Below are positions 18,138 through 27,344 of a stretch of DNA of 64,000 nucleotides, piece after piece. The notes under the pieces were generated by a model, which was not told where the DNA came from, did not search any database, and worked only from the letters and a program-made list of their open reading frames with translations. A program made the position numbers and the translations under genes. Source of the DNA: Bdellovibrionaceae bacterium UBA2339. GTDB taxonomy: Bacteria > Bdellovibrionota > Bdellovibrionia > Bdellovibrionales > JAMPXM01. Within the stretch, counting starts at the first letter, position 1, and each line of letters starts with the position of its first letter. The DNA lies in contig DDUL01000035.1 in assembly GCA_002344785.1 (NCBI GenBank), positions 121,582 to 185,581 of the forward strand. The letters run 5' to 3'.

Positions 18138-19019
18138 ATGTCGGCGATTGGAATTCAAAGTGGAGTTCGCTTTGCACCTTCGCCGACCGGCCGATTCCAC
18201 GTCGGCAATTTGCGCACAGCTTGGATTTCCGAACAATTGGCGCGCGGCCTAGGCCAAGCCTGGATTGTTCGTGTCGAAGATCTCGATCCCCTGCGATCCA
18301 AATCGCATTTCTGGAGCATGCAGCAATCTGATCTGCACAAGTTGGGATTGGTGGCGGATCAGATCGTATGGCAACGCGAACGGCTTCATGTTCATCGACA
18401 AAGTTTGCAGCAAGCTTTCGCGGAAGGCCGCATCTATCCGTGCAACTGCTCGCGCCGCGAAGTTTTGGAGGCTTTGGCCTCGGCACCGCATGAACCGGAA
18501 GCTATCTACAACGGCAAATGTCGATTGAATCCGCCACGCAACCTCCACGAGAACGTCGGTTGGCGCTGGAAGTTCGCCGAAGCTGATGGACACCGCGATC
18601 CCTTGATCGCGCGCGGAGAGCTGCGCGAGGTGGAGCCCGCATATCATTGGGCCTGTGCCATCGACGATGCCGATGGCGGATACCAAGTGCTCGTGCGAGC
18701 GATCGACCTGTTGTCGGCTGAGCCCATCCAACGCGAAATTCGAATTTGGCGCCGACCCGACGTCGGCGCAGCTGTGCGTGTGTTTCACACGGCACTCGTG
18801 GTTCAGGACGATGGCTCTCGTCTCGAGAAGCGAACCCAGGGCGTGACTTTGGATGAGCTGAAGATTTCAGTCGATCAACTTCTCGAGGCCTTCCATCGCA
18901 GTTTCGATCGCGACGCCGCGCTGGCAAGCTTGCGACAGGCGCCGGAACTTAAAAGTGAAACGCCGCCTGTCTTGCGAGAGGCGGCGTCTCAACTGCGTCT
19001 GCGCGAACTGCTCGGTTAG
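18138..19019 (+). CDS. gluQ: Glutamyl-Q tRNA(Asp) synthetase
   Basis: A shortened class I GluRS paralogue (293 residues) that attaches glutamate to the queuosine base at the anticodon of tRNA(Asp). The N-terminus shows APSPTGRFHVGNLRTA, containing the HIGH-class motif as HVGN. A zinc-knuckle-like set CNCSRR...YNGKCR matches the YadB group, and the KMSKS-class loop reads SRLEKRTQG. The anticodon-binding domain of true GluRS is missing, as expected. A plain truncated GluRS cannot be excluded, but size and zinc site favour GluQ. It is convergent with the gene ending at 19059. Confidence 0.87.
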   Translation: MSAIGIQSGVRFAPSPTGRFHVGNLRTAWISEQLARGLGQAWIVRVEDLDPLRSKSHFWSMQQSDLHKLGLVADQIVWQRERLHVHRQSLQQAFAEGRIYPCNCSRREVLEALASAPHEPEAIYNGKCRLNPPRNLHENVGWRWKFAEADGHRDPLIARGELREVEPAYHWACAIDDADGGYQVLVRAIDLLSAEPIQREIRIWRRPDVGAAVRVFHTALVVQDDGSRLEKRTQGVTLDELKISVDQLLEAFHRSFDRDAALASLRQAPELKSETPPVLREAASQLRLRELLG

Positions 19020-19058
19020 TTGCCCCAGAGCTTCGCTTCGCAACGACTCGACTTTGAA

Positions 19059-20045
19059 TCAACGCTGAGACTGGAGATAGTCAGCCAGCGGAATTCGACG
19101 TGCCGTCAAGGCCGAGCTCGAACCCGTCGGCGGATCCGGAATGTGCGAGTACACCGGAATGCTTCGCAGTGTTCCCCAACGATTCGTCTCGATAAAATTA
19201 GTATTGGCTGCGACGTCGAACTGCGTGATCGCCATCAGGTTCGGCACGCGAGCGTGTCGCCAAACAGTACCGCGCGCGGCTTGCTGCGAGTAGAGCACCA
19301 AGCGCTCGCGCAGATTCTCAAGAATTCGCGCGCCGGCGTAGTGCTGCAACCACAGCGGGCTTGCGAAGCTCGTGCATGCTCCTGCGCAAGACTCTTGGAC
19401 GAGGTTTGCGGAGTTGTAGTCAAACGATGGTCGAATCGGTTCGCCGGCACGTGGTCCACCGCGGATGTCTCGAGCGGCCACAATTTCACCGCGGCCTCGA
19501 GCTTCCAAAAACTCGACAACGGCGCGCATCTCGGCCGGCGTTACATAGAAGGTCGCTTCGACGCGCTGACTGACGGAAACAGGCGAAGGCCCACGGCCTT
19601 GTTGGATGGCGGAAAACGAGTAGTACTGATTGCCCACGCGCAAGCTGGCGCTGCCGGGATCAGCGGGCGTCCCATCGAAACCAATGCCGATGGTCTTTTC
19701 GCCGATTTCGCGCTTCCAAGCCGCGAATTTGTCGCGTGGAACACCGACCGAGAGGAACTCGCCTTGACGCGGATAGGGACCAGCGTCGGCATCGCGCTTG
19801 AGTCGCCACTTGGCGATGTACGCGAAGTCCTCAAGACCGCTACGGACCAAGGCGCGGGCCATGCGCACCCGACCTTCGACGCCTTCAATCGCCGTCGTGT
19901 TCTCTGCAGTGAAAGCTTCGCCGCGGAACAAGGCCCCACACTGTCGCGAAGTCGCTTCGCTTGTTGAGGCGATGAGCAGTCCGCTCAATAGCGAAACGCC
20001 AAGTGCCACGGGTGCGAAGTTTTGACGCCAGTATTGCCAAATCAT
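19059..20045 (-). CDS. Exported protein of unknown family, paralogue of the next gene upstream
   Basis: Unrecognised, 328 residues. A signal peptide spans about residues 1-32. It shares with the neighbour at 20042-21109 a repeated set of motifs: GPYPRQGEFLSVGVPRDK, SLRVGNQYYSFSAIQ, RDIRGGPRAGEPIRPSFD and ESCAGACTS (Cys220, Cys224). Both also end with an IPDP...RIPL.(D/E)YL tail. The two invariant cysteines spaced three apart suggest a disulfide or a catalytic site. The start overlaps the upstream stop by four bases. It is last in a three-gene coupled operon. Confidence 0.78.
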   Translation of the reverse strand: MIWQYWRQNFAPVALGVSLLSGLLIASTSEATSRQCGALFRGEAFTAENTTAIEGVEGRVRMARALVRSGLEDFAYIAKWRLKRDADAGPYPRQGEFLSVGVPRDKFAAWKREIGEKTIGIGFDGTPADPGSASLRVGNQYYSFSAIQQGRGPSPVSVSQRVEATFYVTPAEMRAVVEFLEARGRGEIVAARDIRGGPRAGEPIRPSFDYNSANLVQESCAGACTSFASPLWLQHYAGARILENLRERLVLYSQQAARGTVWRHARVPNLMAITQFDVAANTNFIETNRWGTLRSIPVYSHIPDPPTGSSSALTARRIPLADYLQSQR

Positions 20046-21109
20046 AATTCACCTCGACCTGATAAATACTCGTTCAATGGAATTCGTTCGGATTGAATGG
20101 TTCCTGTTCGACCGCGCACCGGATCGGGGATGTAACCGTGCGCCGGCATGCCGCGAACTTTGAACCACTCGTTTTGACGTTGAAAATCCGTCATCAGTTG
20201 CGGACCCGCGCTTCGCCCTGGAATTCGCACTTGGCCAGGATCGCGATCAATACCAAACAGCGTAAGCCCGATAGGCCCCGGCTGACGCACATGTCCCCAA
20301 AGCATTTGCTTGGCGATGTAGGTCGGCTTCAAGTCCAGTCGTTCGGCGATGGCGCGCAAGGGCTCAGCGCCCTCATAGTGCGCGAGCCACTTCGGATCAA
20401 ACCAACTCGTGCAAGCCGCCGCGCAACTTTCCTTTCGAAGTGTGAAGGCTTCGGAATCAAAGCTGGGTCGAATGGGTTGTCCCGCCTGCGGCCCGCCGCG
20501 AAGATCGCGACGCGCGAGAATACGTCCCTCTTGGCGCGCTCGAATGAAATCAAGAATATGCTGTTGCTCGGCCTTGGTGATGGGCAAGGTCAGTTCGGAA
20601 TAACCCCAGGTCGCTTGCTGAACTTTCGAAATGAAACTCCCGTCATCCGAAACTCGCGCCGCTTGAATGTCGCTGAAGGTGAAGTAGAGATTTCCAACAC
20701 GCAATGAAGCCGTACCCGGATTTCGCTCGGGCAGCGCGCTGATCACCAGGCCCACGGAGTTCTCGCCGACTTTCTCCATCCATGTTTCGATTTTGTCCTT
20801 GGGAACTCCGCTCACCAAAAACTCGCCGCGCTCCGGAAATGGACCTCGCGCGTTGGGATCCAACGATCGCCAACGTACGACATAAGCCTGTTGCGCTAAT
20901 CCCATGTCGACCAGCGACTGGGCCACCTGCAATCGCAAAGGTGAATGCGCCGGCGCGGCCGAGGCCACTGCGACACGGACGCCGCGGAACACGTCTTCAC
21001 AGATCGCGGCCCAGCTGCGGTTCGCGATCGTCGCCGAACCGAAGAGCAAAAGCCAACTGGATTGGTGCGCCTTGCTCAGGAAGCCTCGGCGCGAAATTCG
21101 CTGCCTCAT
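20042..21109 (-). CDS. Exported protein with Tat-like signal, paralogue of the following gene
   Basis: Unrecognised, 355 residues. The N-terminus ISRRGFLSK (about 5-13), then a hydrophobic run to RSWA, is a near-consensus twin-arginine signal, which would mean export in a folded state. Motifs shared with the product of 19059-20045 include GPFPERGEFLVSGVPKDK, SLRVGNLYFTFSDIQ, RDLRGGPQAGQPIRPSFD and ESCAAACTS (Cys229, Cys233), so the pair arose by duplication. It overlaps both neighbours by four bases. No enzyme family could be assigned; a papain-like or other cysteine fold is one possibility. Confidence 0.78.
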   Translation of the reverse strand: MRQRISRRGFLSKAHQSSWLLLFGSATIANRSWAAICEDVFRGVRVAVASAAPAHSPLRLQVAQSLVDMGLAQQAYVVRWRSLDPNARGPFPERGEFLVSGVPKDKIETWMEKVGENSVGLVISALPERNPGTASLRVGNLYFTFSDIQAARVSDDGSFISKVQQATWGYSELTLPITKAEQQHILDFIRARQEGRILARRDLRGGPQAGQPIRPSFDSEAFTLRKESCAAACTSWFDPKWLAHYEGAEPLRAIAERLDLKPTYIAKQMLWGHVRQPGPIGLTLFGIDRDPGQVRIPGRSAGPQLMTDFQRQNEWFKVRGMPAHGYIPDPVRGRTGTIQSERIPLNEYLSGRGEL

Positions 21110-23319
21110 TGTCCTGCCGCCGGAGTGAAGATCAATTCGCAGCGACGAGCCGCAGGCACCGCTCGAAGTTGCGCCGTTGTCGGCGCCGCTCCGCGAGCGC
21201 GCGCTTGTGATTCTTCGACGCTGCCAGGGTGATTCGGACGAACCGCCACAGGAGTGATTCGCTCATAGGAGCGGCGAACCTGTGCGTTTTCTCCGGGTGG
21301 CTCAAGAAGCGCAAAGCCGATCACTGGATCTGGATTCGCCGCCGAGGTTCGCGTGGTGCGAGCTTCGATGACGAGCTGGCCGTCCGACATTTTATACGGA
21401 ATGTAGACGGTGTTTTGTGAAAGCGTTCGGCGCATCGGCGAAACGCGGCCAGCTTCGCGAAGTCGTGTGAACTCGCGGGCCAAGAAGTCTTGGGCTTCCG
21501 CCAAGCGGCCCGTGACCTCGGGAACATTGGTGTTCGCCAAGTAAGCGCGCCAGCGATTCAAGACATAGTTCAAGCCTTTGTCTTTGCCGAAGCCCATTTG
21601 TTCCGCAGGCGTCGAAAGCCCGGTCAGCTTCAAGGCTTCTTCATTGGCGACCGTATCGAAGAGTCGCTGAATGCCGTCTTTGTCCAGATTCGCGCGCGGA
21701 TCAATTTCATTCACAGCGCGCAGCAAGTAGGCGGAGAGCGTTTCAAAGCCATTCACGTTGCGAATGAGCTTGTAGTACCAGCTACCCAGGAATGGAACTC
21801 CCTCAGCACCCGTGCCGATCGCGTTGGAGAACTTGCCCCAAACAAAGGGTTCCGGAAAGTGCGCGAAGTTTCGAAGCGGACGGCCCTGGCGAATCGCCAT
21901 CTCCGTATCGAATCGGAAGCCGTCGTTATCTTTGAACATCACTTGACCTGTCGGCAACCAGCCGTCTCCCGACTTGCGCAGCTGATAATAGAAGTTCTGT
22001 GTGTGCAACTCGCCCGGCAGACCTTCCATAATTCCCATCGCCAGATAGCTTCTCAGCAGCGGGCGAATGATTCGCTCTCGCACGAAGTCCATCGGACGTT
22101 CGCCTGCGAGCCGAGACATGTCGCGAATGTTCAAGTCGGGTACGGCGTTCTCGCCAGTGTTTTGAAGAATGAAGGCGGGAATCCATCGCGTGTTGCGTGC
22201 GGGATTCAACAAGTCGGGCGCCACTTCACGATGAATGGTGGATGCGAGTTTGCCCGGCGGTTGGAACGCAGCGGGCTCGAGCATGAACTGCACGCCATAG
22301 CCACGCATCACATCTTGCGGAACCGCTTGAATGGCTTCGCTCATGATGATGGCGCGACGAGCTTTCTTGTCGGTGTTGATCCGCACCGAACCGTCGATTT
22401 CTCGGTGAATCGACACCTTCACCCAATGCACTTTCTCAGAATTGCCCGGCTCCATCACGATCAAGGATCGCGGACTTGAAGTTGTCATCGCGTGATAGTG
22501 ATAGACGATACCGTGACGTTGAATGAGATCCGCGTAGGCATTGACGTGATTTGGGTGAATGAAGAAGCGAACATACTGACGCCCGTTGTGCTCGAACCGA
22601 ACCAAATTCTGTGTGTCGCGAGTCGCATAATCCGAAACATGGGCGAATTCCATTTGCGCTTCGGGGATCGGAATGTAGGGCAAGCGGAAGGTTGTGAATT
22701 CCCCTGGCGCGAAAACTCCAAGACTTCGAAGATCGTTGGAAGTCTGTGCATGCAGATTCGCGACCTTTTCGAGTCGCATCACTTCAGCGAATTGCCGCGG
22801 GAGTCGCGACATCAAATTTTGTCGATCGTTCAGTTCGCTCGTCACCACGGTGTCTTGAGCACTGAGTGGCCCATCCAATACAACATGTCCACGGATGCGG
22901 CCCTTTTCCCGAGGCTGAACCCGCGTGCGGAAATATCGGATCTCAACATCCCGCTCCGGCGGCGCCTCCATTCCTTCCGGGAGCAACCAGCGCAAGCCCG
23001 CACGATCCGTCACCAAATGCATGCCCGCCGGCACGTCCACCGGACCGGTTTTGGGAACTTGGCGAGGTTCCAAGTCTTCTGCAATTGCATGATTCGTGGG
23101 ACCGACGGCCATTCCCATAGAGGCGAGAAGCATGAGGCTCATGATCGCGTGGCGCAGCCCACGTCGGGATCTCGACTTCGTTGGCATTTGTACGGCATTG
23201 AGCGGCGAGCGCGGGTCCAGACTTGTGCCTGAATCTTTACGAAGTCGCTCCGAGCCTTCAAGACTCAGCAATACGGATTTCGAAGCCAAAGCCGAAGTTG
23301 ATTGCCGAACTTCCTTCAT
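21106..23319 (-). CDS. Exported IucA/IucC (NIS siderophore synthetase)-like protein
   Basis: A 737-residue protein from ATG 23319, which has GGAGGG five bases upstream; ATG at 23187 would give a shorter leader but has no ribosome site. SRRGL (about 51-55) followed by a hydrophobic segment (about 59-75) and NHAIAED looks like a Sec or Tat signal. The body shows the order of motifs of NIS synthetases: SSPRS (281-285), VKVSIH with a following SVRI (300-314), and ELHTQNFYY (437-445) followed by FKDNDGF. In the family these form the ATP site. An exported member would be unexpected because the reaction needs ATP. The fold assignment is tentative. Confidence 0.68.
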   Translation of the reverse strand: MKEVRQSTSALASKSVLLSLEGSERLRKDSGTSLDPRSPLNAVQMPTKSRSRRGLRHAIMSLMLLASMGMAVGPTNHAIAEDLEPRQVPKTGPVDVPAGMHLVTDRAGLRWLLPEGMEAPPERDVEIRYFRTRVQPREKGRIRGHVVLDGPLSAQDTVVTSELNDRQNLMSRLPRQFAEVMRLEKVANLHAQTSNDLRSLGVFAPGEFTTFRLPYIPIPEAQMEFAHVSDYATRDTQNLVRFEHNGRQYVRFFIHPNHVNAYADLIQRHGIVYHYHAMTTSSPRSLIVMEPGNSEKVHWVKVSIHREIDGSVRINTDKKARRAIIMSEAIQAVPQDVMRGYGVQFMLEPAAFQPPGKLASTIHREVAPDLLNPARNTRWIPAFILQNTGENAVPDLNIRDMSRLAGERPMDFVRERIIRPLLRSYLAMGIMEGLPGELHTQNFYYQLRKSGDGWLPTGQVMFKDNDGFRFDTEMAIRQGRPLRNFAHFPEPFVWGKFSNAIGTGAEGVPFLGSWYYKLIRNVNGFETLSAYLLRAVNEIDPRANLDKDGIQRLFDTVANEEALKLTGLSTPAEQMGFGKDKGLNYVLNRWRAYLANTNVPEVTGRLAEAQDFLAREFTRLREAGRVSPMRRTLSQNTVYIPYKMSDGQLVIEARTTRTSAANPDPVIGFALLEPPGENAQVRRSYERITPVAVRPNHPGSVEESQARARGAAPTTAQLRAVPAARRCELIFTPAAGQ

Positions 23320-23608
23320 CTCACCCTCCACAGCCAACGCACAAAATGACGATCGATCCAAAACCGCGCGGCCGCCTAATCGCAGCCCAGAAGCCACGGC
23401 CAAAATCGATGCCTTTTCGAGTGACGAGTCCTCAAGGTCGCAAGATGGGAGCAAAGCGCAGACCGCCAGCTCAGCACCGCTGATAGAAGAAATTGATCAA
23501 TGTTTTCGTGAATTCAGAATGCGGCGGCGAACACGAATCGCGAGGGCCATGGACAGGCCTGGGCGGGCGGTGCCCATTCTCGTCACCGCCCCGCTTTTGA
23601 TCTCGGCC

Positions 23609-25030
23609 TTATTGAACAGTCTTAGGCTCACTGGATTGCGGAGCAGTTCCTGATGTTGATGGCCCAAAGTTTCTCATGACTTTCCAAGCCTTGAGATAGT
23701 TGTAGGCCTGCAGAACTTGGAAGTCTTCACCCAGCAGTTTATCGCGTGGCGACTTCTTCTCTTTGCCAACTTCTTGAGTGAACCAAAAGCTTTGTCCGGA
23801 AGAGGTCCCGCCTGACTTTTTCTCGGCTTGCTCTCTTTCGCCCAACAAGTGTCCGCCCAAATCTTGTTCCTTTTTCACCTGTCGTCGAATCACAGCCTTC
23901 TGGAACGCCTCGGGGTCCACTTCTTCGACGATGACATCTGGTCGAATGCCTTCGGCTTGAATCGCGCGACCCGAGGGCGTGAAGTATCGCGCAACGGTGA
24001 GCTTCAAACCGCTTCCGTCGCCAAGTTTCACCACGCTCTGCACGCTACCCTTGCCAAAGGTCGGCTGTCCCATCACCAAGCCGCGCTTATGATCCTGAAG
24101 CGCACCCGCGAGAATTTCGCTGGCCGATGCGGAGAACTCGTTGACCAATACCACAACCGGAAAGTCCTTCATCGTGCCGGCCTTCTTGGCGTAAACGACT
24201 TCTTTGTCCTTTTTATTTCGGCCAATCGTGCTGACGATGACTCCTTCTTCCAAAAACAAATCACTGATCTTCACCGCTTGATCCAACAGACCACCCGGAT
24301 TGCGGCGCAAGTCGAGAATGAGTCCCTTCAAATCTCCCGAGTACTTGGCCTCAAGCCCCTTGATGATCTTTTCAAAGTCGCTGGCCGAGTTCTCAATGAA
24401 CGAAGTCAAACGCACGTAAGCGTAACCATCGTCGAGATCCGTGAGCTTCACCGACTTGAGCTTGACGGTTCCGCGCTCAATCACGAACTCACGCGGTTTA
24501 TCAAAGCCCTCGCGAAAAATACCCATTCTCACTTTCGTGCCACGCTTGCCGCGCATGCGTTGCGCCGCTTCAGCAAGGCTCAGCCCCTTTGTCGACTCGC
24601 CGTTGATCTCCACAAGCTTGTCCCCAGCCTTGATTCCGGCATTCCATGCCGGTGTATCTTCGATCGGAGAGATGATTGTGAGCACATCATTCTGAATCGT
24701 AATCTCAACTCCCAGTCCGCCGAACTCGCCGCTGGTTTCATTCTCGAACTCTCGATAGACCTCGGGTGGCAAAAAGTTGGTGTGCGGATCCAGCTCCTGC
24801 AGGAGTCCCTTAACGCCACCGTAGACAAGCTTTTTGACGTCCACTTCTTCAACGTAATACTGCTGCACGAGGTTCAGAACCTTGGTGAACAGCTGCAAAT
24901 CCGCGTATCGCTCTTTAGTTTGGGCCAACACCACGTTGGAGGACATCGCACCCAGCAGAAAGCCCGAGAGTCCAACGCTCATGACGAACATAACTGAAAG
25001 TACGGGCTTCAATTCTGACTTCTTCACCAT
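23609..25030 (-). CDS. ctpA: C-terminal processing serine protease, S41 family
   Basis: A membrane-anchored periplasmic protease of 473 residues. Residues about 8-30 form an uncleaved anchor or signal. A PDZ domain (about 95-170, with EFGGLGVEI and the KAGDKLVEING core) precedes the S41 catalytic domain. The Ser-Lys dyad is in NEFSASASEILAGAL (about 295-303) and GQPTFGKGSVQ (about 320-328). Enzymes of this family trim envelope proteins and peptidoglycan hydrolases. The ATG at 25030 overlaps envC by seven bases, so it belongs to the ftsEX-envC operon, suggesting control of that hydrolase activator or its partners. Confidence 0.94.
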   Translation of the reverse strand: MVKKSELKPVLSVMFVMSVGLSGFLLGAMSSNVVLAQTKERYADLQLFTKVLNLVQQYYVEEVDVKKLVYGGVKGLLQELDPHTNFLPPEVYREFENETSGEFGGLGVEITIQNDVLTIISPIEDTPAWNAGIKAGDKLVEINGESTKGLSLAEAAQRMRGKRGTKVRMGIFREGFDKPREFVIERGTVKLKSVKLTDLDDGYAYVRLTSFIENSASDFEKIIKGLEAKYSGDLKGLILDLRRNPGGLLDQAVKISDLFLEEGVIVSTIGRNKKDKEVVYAKKAGTMKDFPVVVLVNEFSASASEILAGALQDHKRGLVMGQPTFGKGSVQSVVKLGDGSGLKLTVARYFTPSGRAIQAEGIRPDVIVEEVDPEAFQKAVIRRQVKKEQDLGGHLLGEREQAEKKSGGTSSGQSFWFTQEVGKEKKSPRDKLLGEDFQVLQAYNYLKAWKVMRNFGPSTSGTAPQSSEPKTVQ

Positions 25031-26379
25031 GTTGCAGTCCCTTGTTTCTGTGCTTGGACCAGATCAGCACTTGCGCTCGCTGGTCCTCTTTTAATGTCCT
25101 CAGTTTGTGGGCGTCGGTCCACGGAAAGACTGGAATCCGACTTTGGGCCAGTGAGTTTAGCCAAAAGTGGATGTCGATGACTGATCCAACTCATGGGATT
25201 TTCGGGCTCGGCGAAGTGTCGGATCTCAAAGTAAAGCTCGGACGCCGCTGCGACACGTCCCAAACTCGTGCCTTCTGAAACTCGATCCTGAGTTCGAACT
25301 GAGGTCTGCTGTAATCCTGAGTACACCGAATAATAGTTATCGCCATGATCGATCACGATGGTGGGACCGATGCCGCCCAAATTTCCCTGAAAAGCCACGA
25401 CTCCGGCCTCTAAGCTACGCACATCCTGGGCTCGGTCGGACTCGATCAACCAACCCTTATGGCTCAATCTGAACTTGAACTGAGGATCCACCCACAATCC
25501 AAAACCTCGCAAAAGCTTGCCGTGCTGGATCGGCGCACTCAGTTGGCCTTTGCGCTCAAACAGCGACTTTCTGAGTAGTTCGGTCAAATCAACCTCAGCA
25601 CTTTCCAAGGCGGCGGCCTGGATTTTTTCGCCGCGCTTTCGAAGATTGACCACTTGCTGGCGTCGCTCGGCCGCTGCGCGATCAAGATCCTCAGCAAGTT
25701 TCGACTTCGCCAAATGCTCCGCCGCTAAGAGCTTTTCTTGCGACTCGATTCGCTTTTCAATTTTGAGAAGGCGGGCGACTTGTGATTTGAGGCGAGTTCG
25801 GCTTTTTGCCAATTGCTGCAAGTTCTTTTGATAGTTTTGAATGGCGCGATGATCTGCATCGGCGACGATGCGTAGATTCCTCAAGACAGCATCAAACTCA
25901 AAGGCTTGTCTCTGCGCGAACAGCACGCCTTGTGCGCCCTCTTGGCTCAGCATGTACATTGCGCGTAAACGACGACGAAGATAGGATCTTTGCTTCTCAA
26001 GACTCGCTTCGATTTGCGCAATGGCTTGAGCGACCGACTTGACCGCATCCTGAGCCTCGATCAGTTCATTGGTCAAAGCGCCCTTCTCATCACTGATCTT
26101 CTTCATTCTCTGGTTAATCGCATACAACGCTCCGAGAATTCGACGTCTCTCTTGTTCTTGGATCGTCAGTTCAGCGCGCGTCTTCTTAAGAACTTGCAGA
26201 CTCTGTAACAGCTCACCGTCGTTTTCGTCGGGCGAGTCCGCGGTGGCGGACGACACCGCGCCGAGCGCCAGCATCAAAGTCAGCGTCAGCGCAAAGCTTA
26301 GGAACTGAAGCCCATGCCGCGTCGGTCGCGCGCTGATGCGCTTGAATCCGTGGCGTTCACGCCCAGCGATCCATGTCAC
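25024..26379 (-). CDS. envC: EnvC-type murein hydrolase activator (degenerate LytM)
   Basis: A periplasmic activator of amidases for septal peptidoglycan splitting, 451 residues. A signal peptide (about 25-48) is followed by a long coiled coil (about 55-265) with heavy Glu/Lys/Arg/Leu content, then an M23/LytM domain (about 285-400). The zinc ligands are degraded: the usual HxxxD reads HKGWLIESD and the usual HxH position reads VYSGL, so it is probably catalytically dead, as in EnvC. An extra tail of about 45 residues follows. The GTG at 26379 has GGAGG upstream and overlaps ftsX by four bases, matching the FtsEX-EnvC partnership. Confidence 0.88.
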   Translation of the reverse strand: MTWIAGRERHGFKRISARPTRHGLQFLSFALTLTLMLALGAVSSATADSPDENDGELLQSLQVLKKTRAELTIQEQERRRILGALYAINQRMKKISDEKGALTNELIEAQDAVKSVAQAIAQIEASLEKQRSYLRRRLRAMYMLSQEGAQGVLFAQRQAFEFDAVLRNLRIVADADHRAIQNYQKNLQQLAKSRTRLKSQVARLLKIEKRIESQEKLLAAEHLAKSKLAEDLDRAAAERRQQVVNLRKRGEKIQAAALESAEVDLTELLRKSLFERKGQLSAPIQHGKLLRGFGLWVDPQFKFRLSHKGWLIESDRAQDVRSLEAGVVAFQGNLGGIGPTIVIDHGDNYYSVYSGLQQTSVRTQDRVSEGTSLGRVAAASELYFEIRHFAEPENPMSWISHRHPLLAKLTGPKSDSSLSVDRRPQTEDIKRGPASASADLVQAQKQGTATW

Positions 26380-27344
26380 AGTTGGCCTCCAGCCCTTCGG
26401 GCGGCCGCCCAGCCATCATTCATCTGGCGAATCGCAAGCCAGGATCCGATGCAGCCCACAACCACGGCGAGAACCACCGCCACCAAGACTTCCGCAGTCG
26501 TCAAAAATCGCAGTTCCGTGGCGATGTGCGAGAAGGCCAGCTGAGCCTTCATCTTCTTGAGTAGTCCATCAAACACGAAGGCATTAACGAGCAAAGCCGC
26601 GACAATCGCGGCAAATGCGATCGCGGCACCCTCGACCAGATAGGGCCGACGAAGATTGTCGAGAGTCGCGCCAATCAATTCCATGATTTCGATCTCTTCT
26701 CGACGTGCCGCTAAGCCCGCACGAATGGCGTTTCCGATCACGAGCAAGCTTCCAGCCAAAAGCACCATCCCGAGGAAGAGTCCGATGCCAACCAGCAGAT
26801 CCACCGAAGACGCGTAGGACTTGATCCAACTTTGGCCATATGACACATCTTCGACCCCCCGCATTTGTCGGAGGTCCGCCGCGAGTTCTTCGACGACTTT
26901 GACTCGGTCTTGGGCCGCAATCTGATCGTGCAAACGCAGCTTCAATGACGCCGGAAATGGAGTTGAGAATTGTTCGTCATCGAGCAGGTCCGGCGCATAC
27001 GACGCCATCTGCCCTCTGAAATTTTCAACAGCCATCTTCTTCGTCACAAGTTGCACGCTTTGAATGCGCGGGTCTTTGAGCAACTCTTCCTGAAGTTTCT
27101 TGATGTCGAGTTCGCCCAATTCATCGTGCAGATAAGCCGCCACCTGCACGCTTTCACCCCAATGCGAGACAAGTCTCTGAAGGTTCATCGCCCAAACCGA
27201 TGCAAACACCACAATGGCAAAAGTCGCCGAAAGAACAGTGAAGGTCGCCAGCTGCGTTCCCCACTGACGACGGGCCGACGCCCAGGCATGAGCCAGATCG
27301 CCTCCCATGACAGCTTGGAGTCGGGAAATCAACGATGGGCCCAT
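26376..27344 (-). CDS. ftsX: Cell division ABC transporter permease FtsX
   Basis: An inner-membrane protein of 322 residues that transmits ATP hydrolysis by FtsE to periplasmic hydrolase activators. It has the FtsX layout: a cytoplasmic start, one TM segment (about 32-55), a periplasmic domain (about 60-165, carrying the EnvC-binding lobe), then three TM segments (about 180-205, 225-255, 280-310). The motif LAARREEIEIMELIGAT is highly typical. It overlaps ftsE by 16 bases and envC by four. Confidence 0.95.
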   Translation of the reverse strand: MGPSLISRLQAVMGGDLAHAWASARRQWGTQLATFTVLSATFAIVVFASVWAMNLQRLVSHWGESVQVAAYLHDELGELDIKKLQEELLKDPRIQSVQLVTKKMAVENFRGQMASYAPDLLDDEQFSTPFPASLKLRLHDQIAAQDRVKVVEELAADLRQMRGVEDVSYGQSWIKSYASSVDLLVGIGLFLGMVLLAGSLLVIGNAIRAGLAARREEIEIMELIGATLDNLRRPYLVEGAAIAFAAIVAALLVNAFVFDGLLKKMKAQLAFSHIATELRFLTTAEVLVAVVLAVVVGCIGSWLAIRQMNDGWAAARRAGGQL

